Shown here in pieces: positions 15,651 through 25,217 of a stretch of 64,000 nt of DNA. A model generated the notes under the pieces. It searched no databases. It saw only the letters and a list, made by a program, of their open reading frames with translations, and was not told the origin of the DNA. Source of the stretch: Sphingomonas japonica (lineage in GTDB: Bacteria > Pseudomonadota > Alphaproteobacteria > Sphingomonadales > Sphingomonadaceae); NCBI RefSeq assembly GCF_006346325.1, contig NZ_VDYR01000001.1:2071501-2135500 (forward strand), read 5' to 3'. The stretch's first letter is position 1; each line of letters opens with the position of its first letter. Both the position numbers and the translations under genes were made by a program.

Positions 15651-16607
15651 ATGACTGGCATCGCGCTTGGGCTCGTGGCTGATATCGGACGCGTTTCGGT
15701 ACGCTTCGGGCTGACCGGAGGGACGTCCGGCATCGCCCCGAGCGACGTGCAGAGCTTCAATGCCAGTGACCACCCGTCGTTCACCAGCGCGCTGATCGCC
15801 TATCTGACTGCCGTCGGCCTTCGCGATGCCACGCTTCCGAGCGTACTCGCCGTCGCGGGTGCGGCGCGGGGGGACGTCATCAACCTGACCGGTAGCCGCT
15901 GGTATATCTCGCTGGCGGGGGTCGAGGCGGTGCTGCGCGCCAAACCCGTCGCGCTGAACGAATGCGCGGCGTCCGCGCTGGCGCTGACCTTACTGGGACC
16001 GTCGGATTTCCTGCCCTTGCCGGGACCGCCACCGCGGCCGATCGCCGCCGGCGGCAATTATCTGGTCGTCGCGCCCGGCACCGGTCTCGGGATCGCCGCG
16101 CTGCTCACGCAGGGCGGAAGGCTGGTCCCCATTCAGAGCGAAGCCGGGCACATGATGCTGGCTGCTCGAGGCGCCGAAGAGAACCGGCTGGTCGAGGCAC
16201 TGACACGGCGGGGAACGGTGGCGAGCGTCGAGGCGCTGCTCAGCGCGAGCGGTCTGGTCAGTGCCTATGCCGCGCTGGCGGAGACCCCGGCGCCGGGATT
16301 GGCGCCCGAAGACGTAACGCGAAACGCATCGCGCGATCCGGCGGCAGCGGCGGCGCTGGGCATGTTCATCGATCAGCTGGGATCGGTGATCGGCGATCTG
16401 GTGCTTGCCTTCGGTGCGTGGGACGGCGTCTTCCTCACCGGTTCGATCGCCCGTGCGATTCGTCCACGCATCGCCGGAACCGGCTTTCGCGAGCGCCTGG
16501 AGGCCAAGGCCGCTTTCCGGCGCCAGCTTTGCGATGTTCCGGTATCGGTTGTCGGCCGGTCGCAGCTCGAACTACTCGGTGCGGCAGTTGCGCTGAGCGG
16601 GGCTTGA
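15651..16607 (+). CDS. Glucokinase-like protein with degraded active-site motifs
   Basis: This encodes 318 residues aligning along its length with bacterial glucokinase (Glk, PF02685): APGTGLGIAALL, SEAGHMMLAARGAEEN with the sugar-binding Glu and His, VEALLSASGLVSAYAAL, GVFLTGSIARAI and GFRERLEAKAAFR. Two key sites differ. The phosphate loop, normally DIGGTN, reads DIGRVS. The catalytic Asp of the IINDF motif is replaced by Glu (LNECAAS). Both changes are expected to weaken or abolish ATP-dependent glucose phosphorylation. It may be a sugar-sensing or structural paralogue, or a kinase with altered substrate. A dyad lies just upstream. The family call is firm; activity is doubtful. Confidence 0.82.
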   Translation: MTGIALGLVADIGRVSVRFGLTGGTSGIAPSDVQSFNASDHPSFTSALIAYLTAVGLRDATLPSVLAVAGAARGDVINLTGSRWYISLAGVEAVLRAKPVALNECAASALALTLLGPSDFLPLPGPPPRPIAAGGNYLVVAPGTGLGIAALLTQGGRLVPIQSEAGHMMLAARGAEENRLVEALTRRGTVASVEALLSASGLVSAYAALAETPAPGLAPEDVTRNASRDPAAAAALGMFIDQLGSVIGDLVLAFGAWDGVFLTGSIARAIRPRIAGTGFRERLEAKAAFRRQLCDVPVSVVGRSQLELLGAAVALSGA

Positions 16608-16644
16608 GCCAAGCGGCGAACGATTTGGCAGGTTCGACGTTATA

Positions 16645-18075
16645 GTGCCCCCGTCCGGGGAACCGTCATCCTTCCTTCAGGGGCCAGCCACGGTCGTGCA
16701 GATCGATCTTGCAACGCATTCCGCGCGTATATCCGAACCGGCCGACGGCCTGCCGCTGCCGCGCCGGATCTGGGCGATCGCGGCGATCTCGTTCGGTACC
16801 TCGCTGTTCGTCATCGACGGGTCGATCGCCAATGTCGCGCTGCCGACCATCGCCGCCGAGCTGGGGATCGAATCGGGAGCAGTCGTCGCGGTAGTGACGC
16901 TGTATCAGCTGGTCCTGGTGATGGCGCTGTTCCCGTTCGCAAGCCTGGGCGACCGTATCGGCCACCGCACGGCCTATCAGATCGGACAGGCGATCTTCCT
17001 CGTCGCATCGGCGGCGGCGCTGCTCGTCGACAGCTTCGGCGAGTTGCTGCTGGTGCGCGGCGCACAGGCGATCGGTGCGGGGATGGCGCTCAGCGTCTCG
17101 GCAGCGATGCTGCGCCAGGTCTATCCGGCGCGGCAGCTCGGCAGCGGGCTCGGCATCAACAGCGTAATCGTCGCGTCTTCGAACGCATTGGCGCCGACGC
17201 TGGGCGGACTCATCGTCGGCAATGGCGACTGGCGCTGGGTGTTCTGCGCCGCCGTGCCGTTCGCGGTGATCTCACTCTTGCTCGGGCGCGCGCTGCCCGA
17301 TCCCAAGCCGCGCGGCGAAGCGATCGACTGGATCGGTGGCGTCTGGAGCGCCGTCAGCGTCGGGCTGGTCATCGGCGGGCTCGAGCTGGCGATCCACGGC
17401 GGGCTGATGCCGGTAGGGGTCGCATCAATGACGATCGGCGTCCTTTCGACCGTGCTGCTGGTGCGCCGCGAACGCAAGCGGACGCGGCCGGTGGTACCGG
17501 TCGACCTGATCGGACAGCGGGTGATCGGGCTGTCGGTGCTGGGCGCGATCGCCGCCTTCGTCGCCAGCGCCGCGCTGGTGGTGGCGCTTCCGTTCCGGTT
17601 CGAGACCGGCATGGGCTATTCCCCGACTGAGGTCGGCCTGCTGATTCTACCGTTTCCGCTCACCTTGCTGATCGTCGCGCCGCTGGCGGGCTGGCTGTCC
17701 GACCGGGTGCTGCCATCGCTGCTCGGTATCGGCGGCATGGCGCTGGCGATCGCCGGATTGCTGGCGATGGCGTTTCTTCCCGCGACTGCCGGATGGACGG
17801 ATATCGCATGGCGGCTGGTGCTGTGCGCTGCGGGATTCGGGTTTTTCCTCGCCCCCAATTCGCGGCTTATCATCGGCGAGGCGCCGGTCGATCGCGCTGC
17901 GGCGGCAGGTGGATTGCTATCGACGTCGCGGCTGCTTGGCCAGACGCTCGGCGCTTCGATGGTAGGGCTGGTGCTGGCGCTCGGCCTGGGGCTAGGACCG
18001 ACACCGTTGCTGATCGCGGCGGCGCTGGCGTTGGTTGCCGGACTCTGCAGCGTTGTGCGGCTGCGTACGACCTGA
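16645..18075 (+). CDS. MFS transporter, DHA2 (EmrB/QacA-like) drug exporter type
   Basis: A 476-residue inner-membrane protein with about 14 hydrophobic helices, the count of the DHA2 family. The family motifs are SLFVIDGSIANVALPTIA in helix 1 and GDRIGHRTAYQ in the loop between helices 2 and 3 (the MFS motif A position). Such proteins export drugs or other organic compounds using the proton gradient. The start is uncertain: GTG at 16645 is the longest reasonable choice, GTG at 16696 is an alternative, and neither has a clear ribosome site. No membrane-fusion (EmrA) partner is next to it. The substrate is not readable. Confidence 0.87.
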   Translation: MPPSGEPSSFLQGPATVVQIDLATHSARISEPADGLPLPRRIWAIAAISFGTSLFVIDGSIANVALPTIAAELGIESGAVVAVVTLYQLVLVMALFPFASLGDRIGHRTAYQIGQAIFLVASAAALLVDSFGELLLVRGAQAIGAGMALSVSAAMLRQVYPARQLGSGLGINSVIVASSNALAPTLGGLIVGNGDWRWVFCAAVPFAVISLLLGRALPDPKPRGEAIDWIGGVWSAVSVGLVIGGLELAIHGGLMPVGVASMTIGVLSTVLLVRRERKRTRPVVPVDLIGQRVIGLSVLGAIAAFVASAALVVALPFRFETGMGYSPTEVGLLILPFPLTLLIVAPLAGWLSDRVLPSLLGIGGMALAIAGLLAMAFLPATAGWTDIAWRLVLCAAGFGFFLAPNSRLIIGEAPVDRAAAAGGLLSTSRLLGQTLGASMVGLVLALGLGLGPTPLLIAAALALVAGLCSVVRLRTT

Positions 18076-18131
18076 CGGATACGCTTGCCGATCCAGTCGT
18101 TGTCCCGACCGAACCCATCAGGAGACGATCG

Positions 18132-18614
18132 ATGCAGGCCAAGCAGGAAGAAGACGCCGCCGTCCGCGAGCGGATGTGGAAGGAAATGGGCAAGAGCCCG
18201 TTCGTGATGATCGGACTGGTCGGAAGCCACCAACACAGCGAGCCGATGACCGCACAGCTCGACAAGGACGCAAACAGCGAATTCTGGTTCTATTGCAACA
18301 AGGACAATCGCATCGCCAAGGGCGGCGAGGCGATGGCGCAATTCGTGTCGAAGGGCCACGACATCTTCGCGTGCATCCACGGCACGCTGACCCAGGAGAC
18401 GCGCCCCGAGATTTTCGACAAATACTGGTCGAACGCGACCGAGGCGTGGTTCGAGGGCGGCAAGCAGGACCCCAATGTGATGATGCTGCGCTTCGAGCTG
18501 ACGGACGCCGAAATCTGGGAAGGCGATCAGTCGGTCGGCGGGCTGTTCAAGATGCTGACCGGCCAGACGATCAAGCCCGACGAAGCGGGCAAGCACGCCG
18601 AAGTCGCGCTCTGA
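18132..18614 (+). CDS. Pyridoxamine-phosphate-oxidase-fold general stress protein
   Basis: This encodes 160 residues. The ATG at 18132 has GGAG 7 bases upstream. The sequence ([71 protein letters not shown]) matches the split-barrel, flavin-binding general-stress-protein 26 family often annotated as pyridoxamine 5'-phosphate oxidase-related. Members bind FMN or FAD and rarely have true PdxH activity. It is a soluble cytoplasmic protein, 62 bases ahead of hslV. Confidence 0.85.
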   Translation: MQAKQEEDAAVRERMWKEMGKSPFVMIGLVGSHQHSEPMTAQLDKDANSEFWFYCNKDNRIAKGGEAMAQFVSKGHDIFACIHGTLTQETRPEIFDKYWSNATEAWFEGGKQDPNVMMLRFELTDAEIWEGDQSVGGLFKMLTGQTIKPDEAGKHAEVAL

Positions 18615-18675
18615 TGCGATACGGGGCGGGCACGTTGCCCTTGGCACGCGCCCGCCCCTCCCCATATCGCGGCGC

Positions 18676-19230
18676 ATGAATGAAAAGCCTTTGGTGTGGC
18701 ACGGCACCACCATTCTTTCCGTGCGCAAGGGCGGCCGCGTCGTCGTGATCGGCGACGGCCAGGTTTCCCAAGGCCAGACCGTGATGAAGCCTAATGCCCG
18801 CAAGGTTCGTCCCTTGGGCGACGGGTCGGTGATCGCAGGCTTTGCCGGGGCCACTGCCGACGCATTCACGCTGTTCGAACGGCTCGAGGCCAAGCTGGAG
18901 CGCCACCAGGGGCAATTGCTGCGCGCTGCGGTGGAGCTGGCCAAGGACTGGCGCACCGACAAGTTCCTGCGCAATCTTGAGGCGATGATGATCGTTGCCG
19001 ACAAGGATGTAACGCTGGTCATCACCGGCAATGGCGATGTGCTCGAACCGGAAGGCGGGATTGCCGCGATCGGATCGGGTGGCAATTTCGCGTTGGCCGC
19101 GGCGCGCGCGCTGGTGGAGTATGAGGACGATGCCGAGCTATTGTGCCGCAAGGCGATGAAGATCGCTGCCGAGCTGTGCGTCTATACCAACGACCGATTG
19201 ACGGTGGAGTCTCTGGAAAGCGTCACCTGA
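18676..19230 (+). CDS. hslV: HslV protease subunit of the HslUV proteasome-like complex
   Basis: This encodes 184 residues. After a 10-residue propeptide the N-terminal catalytic threonine appears in [12 protein letters not shown]; processing exposes Thr11. [20 protein letters not shown] and [14 protein letters not shown] are standard HslV blocks. It forms double hexameric rings capped by the HslU ATPase and degrades unfolded proteins. Unusually its partner hslU is not adjacent: a secreted oxidoreductase gene lies between them on the same strand. Confidence 0.96.
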   Translation: MNEKPLVWHGTTILSVRKGGRVVVIGDGQVSQGQTVMKPNARKVRPLGDGSVIAGFAGATADAFTLFERLEAKLERHQGQLLRAAVELAKDWRTDKFLRNLEAMMIVADKDVTLVITGNGDVLEPEGGIAAIGSGGNFALAAARALVEYEDDAELLCRKAMKIAAELCVYTNDRLTVESLESVT

Positions 19231-19286
19231 CGTCGATCGAAACGAACGGCTTCTGTTCGTCGTGGGTCGCGGTATAGCGGCCCGAC

Positions 19287-20366
19287 ATGCTCGACCGCCG
19301 CACCGTTCTTGCCAGTACCCTGGCGCTGCCCGCCTGCGCGGCGACACCGCGGCTGGTTCGCCGCTCGCCGCCTTGCCTTACCCCTGTCAACGTCGACCCG
19401 TCACGCATCATCCGCAGCGTAGCCGGGCTTCGTCCCTATCGCGCGTCCGGCTTTGTCGTCGGCGCCGAGAATGTCGGTGCGACGCGCATCGTCCATAATT
19501 ACGGACATGGCGGGTCGGGGATCACGCTGAGCTGGGGTACCTCGCGACTGGCCACTCAGATCGGGCTGCCCGGGCATTCCGGAGCGGTCGCGGTGATCGG
19601 GGCGGGGGTGATGGGCCTCACCACTGCGCGGCTGTGCCAGGAAGCGGGGTTCGCAGTCACGCTCTATGCCAAGGCGCTGCCGCCCGACACGACATCGAAC
19701 ATCGCCGGCGGGCAATGGGCGCCGTCGACGCTGTATGAGGACGATGCCGTCACCCCCGCCTGGCGGGAGCAGTTCCGCGCGGCGATGGACTATAGCTGGC
19801 GGCGGTTCCAGATCATGGTCGGCGACGATTACGGCATCCGCTGGCTGCCGACCTATCAGTCGACCCGGCAGACCAGCCTCGATCCCGATCCGTACATGCC
19901 CGGTGCCGCGCTGCTGGCCGACGGCAGCCATCCGTTCGCAGGCGAGCGGATCTTGCGATACACCACGATGTACGTCGAGACCGGCCGCTTCCTGCGCCAG
20001 CTGACGGGCGACTTCGAGAATGCCGGCGGGCGGATCGTCGTTCGCGAGTTCCACACCCCGTCCGAGATCGCGGCACTGCCCGAACGGCTGGCGTTCAACT
20101 GCACCGGGCTGGGCGCGAAGGCGCTGTTCGGCGACACGCAGCTGCTTCCGATCCGCGGCCAGCTGGCGATCCTGCTGCCACAGCCCGAGGTTCAATATGC
20201 CTATGCCGGGCGGGCCGGATATATGTTCCCGCGCGCCGACGGCATCCTGCTCGGCGGCACGTTCGAGCGCGGCGAGAGCGATCCGACGCCGCAGCCGGGC
20301 GACATCGCACGGATCCTCGCCAATCACGGGAGGGTGTTCGGCAGCCGGTGGCGCTGCCCGGCTTGA
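19287..20366 (+). CDS. Secreted FAD oxidoreductase, circularly permuted D-amino-acid oxidase type
   Basis: This encodes 359 residues. The N-terminus has a twin-arginine-like signal (DRRTVLASTLALPAC) with a possible lipobox cysteine at 17. Residues 49-52 (RPYR) and 70-84 (HNYGHGGSGITLSWG) are the substrate- and FAD-contacting blocks found near the C-terminus of ordinary D-amino-acid oxidases. Here they precede the Rossmann FAD motif VAVIGAGVMGLTTARL (101-116). The C-terminus (LGGTFERGESDPTPQPG to the end) stops about where the RPYR block would normally follow. The order is thus circularly permuted rather than truncated. It lies between hslV (56 bases) and hslU (61 bases). It probably oxidises an amine or D-amino acid in the periplasm; the substrate is unknown. 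Confidence 0.82.
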   Translation: MLDRRTVLASTLALPACAATPRLVRRSPPCLTPVNVDPSRIIRSVAGLRPYRASGFVVGAENVGATRIVHNYGHGGSGITLSWGTSRLATQIGLPGHSGAVAVIGAGVMGLTTARLCQEAGFAVTLYAKALPPDTTSNIAGGQWAPSTLYEDDAVTPAWREQFRAAMDYSWRRFQIMVGDDYGIRWLPTYQSTRQTSLDPDPYMPGAALLADGSHPFAGERILRYTTMYVETGRFLRQLTGDFENAGGRIVVREFHTPSEIAALPERLAFNCTGLGAKALFGDTQLLPIRGQLAILLPQPEVQYAYAGRAGYMFPRADGILLGGTFERGESDPTPQPGDIARILANHGRVFGSRWRCPA

Positions 20367-20427
20367 ACCAAAACGCCGCGGGGCCATCTAGAAAGCAACC
20401 AATCTTTGCCACGGACCCCCTTCCCAC

Positions 20428-21720
20428 ATGAACGACACGTTGACGCCTAAGGCGATCGTCGCCGCTTTGGACGAGCACATCATCGGCCAGAAGGACGCCA
20501 AGCGCGCGGTCGCGGTGGCGATGCGCAACCGCTGGCGCCGCCAGCAGCTCGGCGCCGACCTTCGCGACGAGGTCACGCCGAAGAACATCCTGATGATCGG
20601 CCCGACCGGGTGCGGCAAGACCGAGATTTCGCGCCGCCTCGCCAAGCTCGCCGACGCTCCGTTCGTCAAGGTCGAGGCGACCAAGTTCACCGAAGTCGGC
20701 TATGTCGGCCGCGATGTCGAGCAGATCGCGCGCGACCTGGTCGAGGAAGCGATCCGGCTGGAAAAGGAGCGCCGCCGCGTCGCCGTCAAGGACAAGGCCG
20801 AGGAGGCGGCGATGACGCGGCTGCTCGATGCGCTGACCGGCAAGGAGTCGAGCCAGGCCACGCGCGAGGCATTCCGCCAGCGGCTCAACGAAGGTCATCT
20901 CGACGACAAGGAGATCGAGATCGAGCTGGAAGCGGCGCCGTCTATGCCGTTCGAACTGCCCGGAGGCGGTGCGCAGATGATCAATCTGGGCGAAATGATG
21001 AAAGGGTTGGGCGGCCCGCAGCTCAAGCGCCGCAAGCTCAACGTACACGCCGCCTGGGCCAAGCTGGTCGAGGAGGAAGCGGACAAAAGGCTCGACCAGG
21101 ACGAGGTCAGTCGCCAGGCGCTGGCAGATGCCGAAGCCAATGGCATCGTCTTCCTCGACGAGATCGACAAGATCGCGGTCAGCGACGTGCGCGGGGGATC
21201 GGTCAGCCGCGAGGGCGTCCAGCGCGACCTGCTGCCGCTGATCGAGGGCACCACCGTGGCCACCAAATATGGACCGATGAAGACCGACCATATCCTGTTC
21301 ATCGCATCGGGCGCATTCCATGTGGCCAAGCCGAGCGACCTGCTTCCCGAACTGCAAGGGCGCCTGCCGATCCGCGTCGAGCTGAAGGGCCTGACCGAGG
21401 ACGATTTCGTCGCGATCCTGTCCGACACCAAGGCGTCGTTGCCCCAGCAATATACCGCGCTGATCGGCACCGAGGGCGTCACCGTCAGCTTCACCGACGA
21501 CGGCATCCGCGCGGTCGCGCGGGTCGCGGCGGAAGTGAATGGCGAAGTCGAGAATATCGGCGCGCGGCGCCTGCAGACGGTGATGGAGAAGCTGCTGGAG
21601 GACGTCAGCTTCGATGCCGAGGATCGCCAGGGCGAGACGCTGGTGGTCGATGCCGCCTATGTCGAGAAACAGCTGAGCGAGATCGCGCGCAACACGGATC
21701 TGAGCCGGTACGTGTTGTAG
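20428..21720 (+). CDS. hslU: HslU ATPase / unfoldase
   Basis: A 430-residue AAA+ ATPase that unfolds substrates for HslV. Walker A is GPTGCGKTE and Walker B is [12 protein letters not shown]; the I domain lies between them, with the Gly-rich segment [13 protein letters not shown]. Sensor regions [13 protein letters not shown] and [18 protein letters not shown] are conserved. The C-terminus DLSRYVL is the tail that inserts into HslV. It is on the same strand as hslV but displaced by the oxidoreductase gene. Confidence 0.97.
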   Translation: MNDTLTPKAIVAALDEHIIGQKDAKRAVAVAMRNRWRRQQLGADLRDEVTPKNILMIGPTGCGKTEISRRLAKLADAPFVKVEATKFTEVGYVGRDVEQIARDLVEEAIRLEKERRRVAVKDKAEEAAMTRLLDALTGKESSQATREAFRQRLNEGHLDDKEIEIELEAAPSMPFELPGGGAQMINLGEMMKGLGGPQLKRRKLNVHAAWAKLVEEEADKRLDQDEVSRQALADAEANGIVFLDEIDKIAVSDVRGGSVSREGVQRDLLPLIEGTTVATKYGPMKTDHILFIASGAFHVAKPSDLLPELQGRLPIRVELKGLTEDDFVAILSDTKASLPQQYTALIGTEGVTVSFTDDGIRAVARVAAEVNGEVENIGARRLQTVMEKLLEDVSFDAEDRQGETLVVDAAYVEKQLSEIARNTDLSRYVL

Positions 21721-21858
21721 CATCGAGCGCCGCCCGATCGCGCACCGCGCACCGGCAAACGCCGGGGTACGGCGGCAGGTGCGGCAACCGGGTGTTTCCC
21801 TCGCGAGCAAAATCCCCCAAGGTCGCACGCAACGACAAGCCGTCCTCGGGGAGCCTCC

Positions 21859-24800
21859 ATGATCCGTACCGCCGCCAGCGCGCTCGCGCTCGCCACCGCG
21901 TTCGCGCCTGCTTATGCGCAAGTCGTGCAGCCGCCGGTCGAGGCGACCGAAGCGCCCGAGAACGAAGCGGTCGATCCGCTTGCGACGCCGCGGGAATTGC
22001 CGACTGCCCCCCCGGCCCCGACACCGCAAGCGACCATCGCGGCGACCCCTACGCCCGAACCCGCCAAATGGGATGTCAACGCCCCCGTCGGCGCCACCAT
22101 CCGCCAGGTGTCGATCGATACCGACGAGGGCAGCTGGATGGATGTCGATGTCAGCCCCGACGGGCAGCGCATCGCCTTCACCCTGCTCGGCGACATCTAT
22201 ACCATGCCGATCACGGGCGGCACGCCGACGCGGATCGCCGAGGGGCTGGCATGGGAAGTCCATCCGCGCTGGTCGCCCGATGGCCGCCGCATCGCGTTCA
22301 CGTCGGACCGCGCAGGCGGCGACAATATCTGGCTGATGAACGCCGATGGCAGCGACAAGCGCCAGCTGACCAAGGAGGATTTCCGCCTCCTCAATCAGCC
22401 GACCTGGTCGCCCGACGGCCGCTTCATCGCCGCCAAGAAGCATTTCACCACCGGCCGGTCGCTCGGCACCGGCGAGATCTGGCTGTACCACGTCGCGGGC
22501 GGCGGCGGCGTCCAGCTGGTCAAGCGCGTCAGCGAAGAGCATCAGAAGGAGCTGGGCGAGCCGGTCTACGCGCCCGATGGCCGCTCGATCTACTTCACAC
22601 GCAACGTCACGCCGGGTCCGATCTTCGAATATGCGCAGGATTCGAACAGCGACCTGTTCGACATCGAACGCTATGACCTCGACACCGGCGAGACGACCAC
22701 CGCCGTGTCCGGCCTGGGCGGATCGGTGCGGCCGACGCCGTCGCCCGACGGCACCAGGATCGCGTTCGTGCGGCGCGAGGCAACGCGATCGAAGCTATAC
22801 GTCAAGGATCTGGTGTCGGGCGAGGAGCGCAAGATCTACGACGCGCTCGACCAGGACGTCCAGGAAACCTGGGCGGTCACCGGCGTCTATCCCAACATGG
22901 ACTGGACCCCCGACAGCGCGTCGCTGGTGTTCTGGGCAGGCGGCAAGATCATGCGCGTCGATGCCGACGGATCGAACGCGCGCGCGATCCCGTTCCGCGT
23001 GAACGATACGCGCGGCGTCGCCGATGCCCCACACCCGCAGATCACCGTTTCGCCCGATCGCTTCACGACCAAGATGGCGCGCTTTGCCAGCGTATCGCCC
23101 GACGGCGGCCGCGTCGTTTTTGAAAGCTTGGGGAAATTGTGGGTCAAACCGATGCGCGGCGGCGCGGCGCAGCGGCTGACGCGCGGCGATGACGGCCTGG
23201 AACTGTTCCCGAACTGGTCGCGTGACGGCCGCACGATCGTGTTCGTCGGCTGGGACGACACCAATCTTGGCAGCATCCGGACCGTTGCCGCTTCGGGTGG
23301 AACGCCGCGCGCCGTCACCACCCAGCCGGGCCATTATGCCCGCCCGGCATTTTCGCCCGATGGCCGCTCGATCGTATTCGAAAAGGGCGAAGGCGGATCG
23401 CTGACCGCGCCGAAATGGTCGGAGAACCCCGGCGTCTATCGCATTCCCGCGAGTGGCGGTGATCCGGTGCTGGTGGCCAAGGGGATGGCGCGCCCGCAAT
23501 TTGGCGCGTCGAACGACCGCCTGTTCATGGTCGCGCGCGGCGATGACGGGATCGAACTGGTCAGCACCGATCTGTCCGGGCAGGCGAAGCGGACCCATGC
23601 CAAGGGGGAACTGGCAAGCGATTTCATCGTCGCGCCCGACGGGGAGTTCGTGGCGTTCCGCCAGAATTACGAGGCATTCGTGATGCCGCTGATGCCCGGC
23701 ACCCAGGCGGTCGCGGTCGGGCCGAAGGCCGAAGCGCTGCCGGTGACCAAGGTATCGGCAGGCGGCGCCGATTACATCCACTGGTCCGCCGACGGATCGC
23801 GGCTGCACTGGAGCATGGGGCCGACCATGTTCACGGCATCGCGCACCGCCTTGTTCACCGACGCGCCCCAGCCCGAGAACGCGCCGAAATTCGTTCCTCC
23901 CACTGCCGGTACCGATCTGTCGATGCCGGTCCAGGCCGCTCGCCATAGCGGAACCGTGGCGCTGACCGGTGCCCGGGTCGTAACGATGGCGGGCGCCGAC
24001 GGCGGGATCATCGACGACGGCGTCGTCGTGATCGAAGGCGATCGCATCGCCGCGGTCGGTCGCACGGGCGACGTCGCCGTTCCGCCGGGCGCTACTATGA
24101 TCGACGCAGCGGGCAAGACGATCATCCCGGGCCTGGTCGATGCGCACGCGCATGGCCCCTATGGCAGCGACGAGCTGGTGCCGCAGCAGAACTGGTCGCT
24201 GCTCCAGAACCTCGCGCTCGGCACGACGACGATCCACGATCCGTCGAGTTCGGCAAGCACCGTGTTCGCCGCGCAGGAGATGCAGCGCGCGGGGCTGATC
24301 GTCGGCCCGCGCATCTTTTCGACCGGAGAGATCGTCTATGGCGCCAAGGCCGCCGACGTCTATGCCCAGATCGACAGCTATGCCGACGCGCTCGCGCATG
24401 TCCGCCGCCTGAAGGCGCAAGGCGCGCATTCGGTCAAGAACTACAACCAGCCGCGCCGTGAACAGCGCCAGCAGGTCGTCGCCGCCGCGCGCGCCGAAGG
24501 GATGCAGGTCGTCGCCGAGGGCGGGTCCTTGTTCGGGATGGACATGAACCTGATCGCCGACGGCAACTCGACGCTCGAGCACAATGTCCCGCTGACCGTC
24601 TTCTACAAGGACGTCGTCGATTTCATGGCGCAGTCGTCGAGCGCGTACACGCCGACCCTGGTCGTGACCTATGGCGGGCTGGCCGGCGATCCCTATTGGC
24701 GGCAGGCGACCAATGTCTACGAGAACCCGCTGCTCATCGCACACACGCCGCCCGCACAGCTGCGCGCCGCGACCGCGCGGGTGACCAAGGCGCCCGAGGA

Positions 24801-25188
24801 TAATTTCGTCGACGACGACAATGCGCGCGAGGCCAAGAAGCTCGCCGATCGCGGCGTGCTGGTATCGATCGGCGCGCATGGGCAGCAGGCCGGGATCGGA
24901 TCGCACTGGGAGCTGTGGTCCTTCGTGCGCGGCGGGATGACCCCGGTCGAGGCACTGCGCGCAGGCACGATCGTCGCTGCGCACTCGCTCGGCATGGAGA
25001 AGGACATTGGTTCGATCGAAGCCGGCAAGCTCGCCGACCTCGTCGTCCTTGATGCGGATCCGACCGCCGACATCCGCAATTCGGACAAGGTGCGCCAAGT
25101 GATGCTCGGCGGACATCTCTACGACGCGACGACGATGAACGAAGTTGCGACCGGCGACTATCGCCGCAAGCCCTATTGGTGGGAATGA
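21859..25188 (+). CDS. Exported TolB-like propeller fused to an amidohydrolase
   Basis: A 1109-residue exported enzyme with signal peptide (SALALATAFAPAYA). A Pro/Glu/Ala-rich linker (about 20-75) is followed by repeated PD40/TolB-like blades (DVSPDGQRIAFTLLGD, WSPDGRRIAFTSDRAGG, FSPDGRSIVFEKGE) to about residue 650. An imidazolonepropionase/dihydroorotase-like amidohydrolase follows, with the metal motif VDAHAHGPYGSDE and the end motif IGSIEAGKLADLVVLDADPT. Similar fused proteins are widespread but have no agreed substrate; peptide-like or cyclic imide substrates are possible. The 138-base gap before it shows nothing I can name. A TorF porin gene follows 29 bases later, probably co-transcribed. 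Confidence 0.88.
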   Translation: MIRTAASALALATAFAPAYAQVVQPPVEATEAPENEAVDPLATPRELPTAPPAPTPQATIAATPTPEPAKWDVNAPVGATIRQVSIDTDEGSWMDVDVSPDGQRIAFTLLGDIYTMPITGGTPTRIAEGLAWEVHPRWSPDGRRIAFTSDRAGGDNIWLMNADGSDKRQLTKEDFRLLNQPTWSPDGRFIAAKKHFTTGRSLGTGEIWLYHVAGGGGVQLVKRVSEEHQKELGEPVYAPDGRSIYFTRNVTPGPIFEYAQDSNSDLFDIERYDLDTGETTTAVSGLGGSVRPTPSPDGTRIAFVRREATRSKLYVKDLVSGEERKIYDALDQDVQETWAVTGVYPNMDWTPDSASLVFWAGGKIMRVDADGSNARAIPFRVNDTRGVADAPHPQITVSPDRFTTKMARFASVSPDGGRVVFESLGKLWVKPMRGGAAQRLTRGDDGLELFPNWSRDGRTIVFVGWDDTNLGSIRTVAASGGTPRAVTTQPGHYARPAFSPDGRSIVFEKGEGGSLTAPKWSENPGVYRIPASGGDPVLVAKGMARPQFGASNDRLFMVARGDDGIELVSTDLSGQAKRTHAKGELASDFIVAPDGEFVAFRQNYEAFVMPLMPGTQAVAVGPKAEALPVTKVSAGGADYIHWSADGSRLHWSMGPTMFTASRTALFTDAPQPENAPKFVPPTAGTDLSMPVQAARHSGTVALTGARVVTMAGADGGIIDDGVVVIEGDRIAAVGRTGDVAVPPGATMIDAAGKTIIPGLVDAHAHGPYGSDELVPQQNWSLLQNLALGTTTIHDPSSSASTVFAAQEMQRAGLIVGPRIFSTGEIVYGAKAADVYAQIDSYADALAHVRRLKAQGAHSVKNYNQPRREQRQQVVAAARAEGMQVVAEGGSLFGMDMNLIADGNSTLEHNVPLTVFYKDVVDFMAQSSSAYTPTLVVTYGGLAGDPYWRQATNVYENPLLIAHTPPAQLRAATARVTKAPEDNFVDDDNAREAKKLADRGVLVSIGAHGQQAGIGSHWELWSFVRGGMTPVEALRAGTIVAAHSLGMEKDIGSIEAGKLADLVVLDADPTADIRNSDKVRQVMLGGHLYDATTMNEVATGDYRRKPYWWE

Positions 25189-25217
25189 CCCCGCCGCCTA
25201 CCGATGGAGTATTGCGT

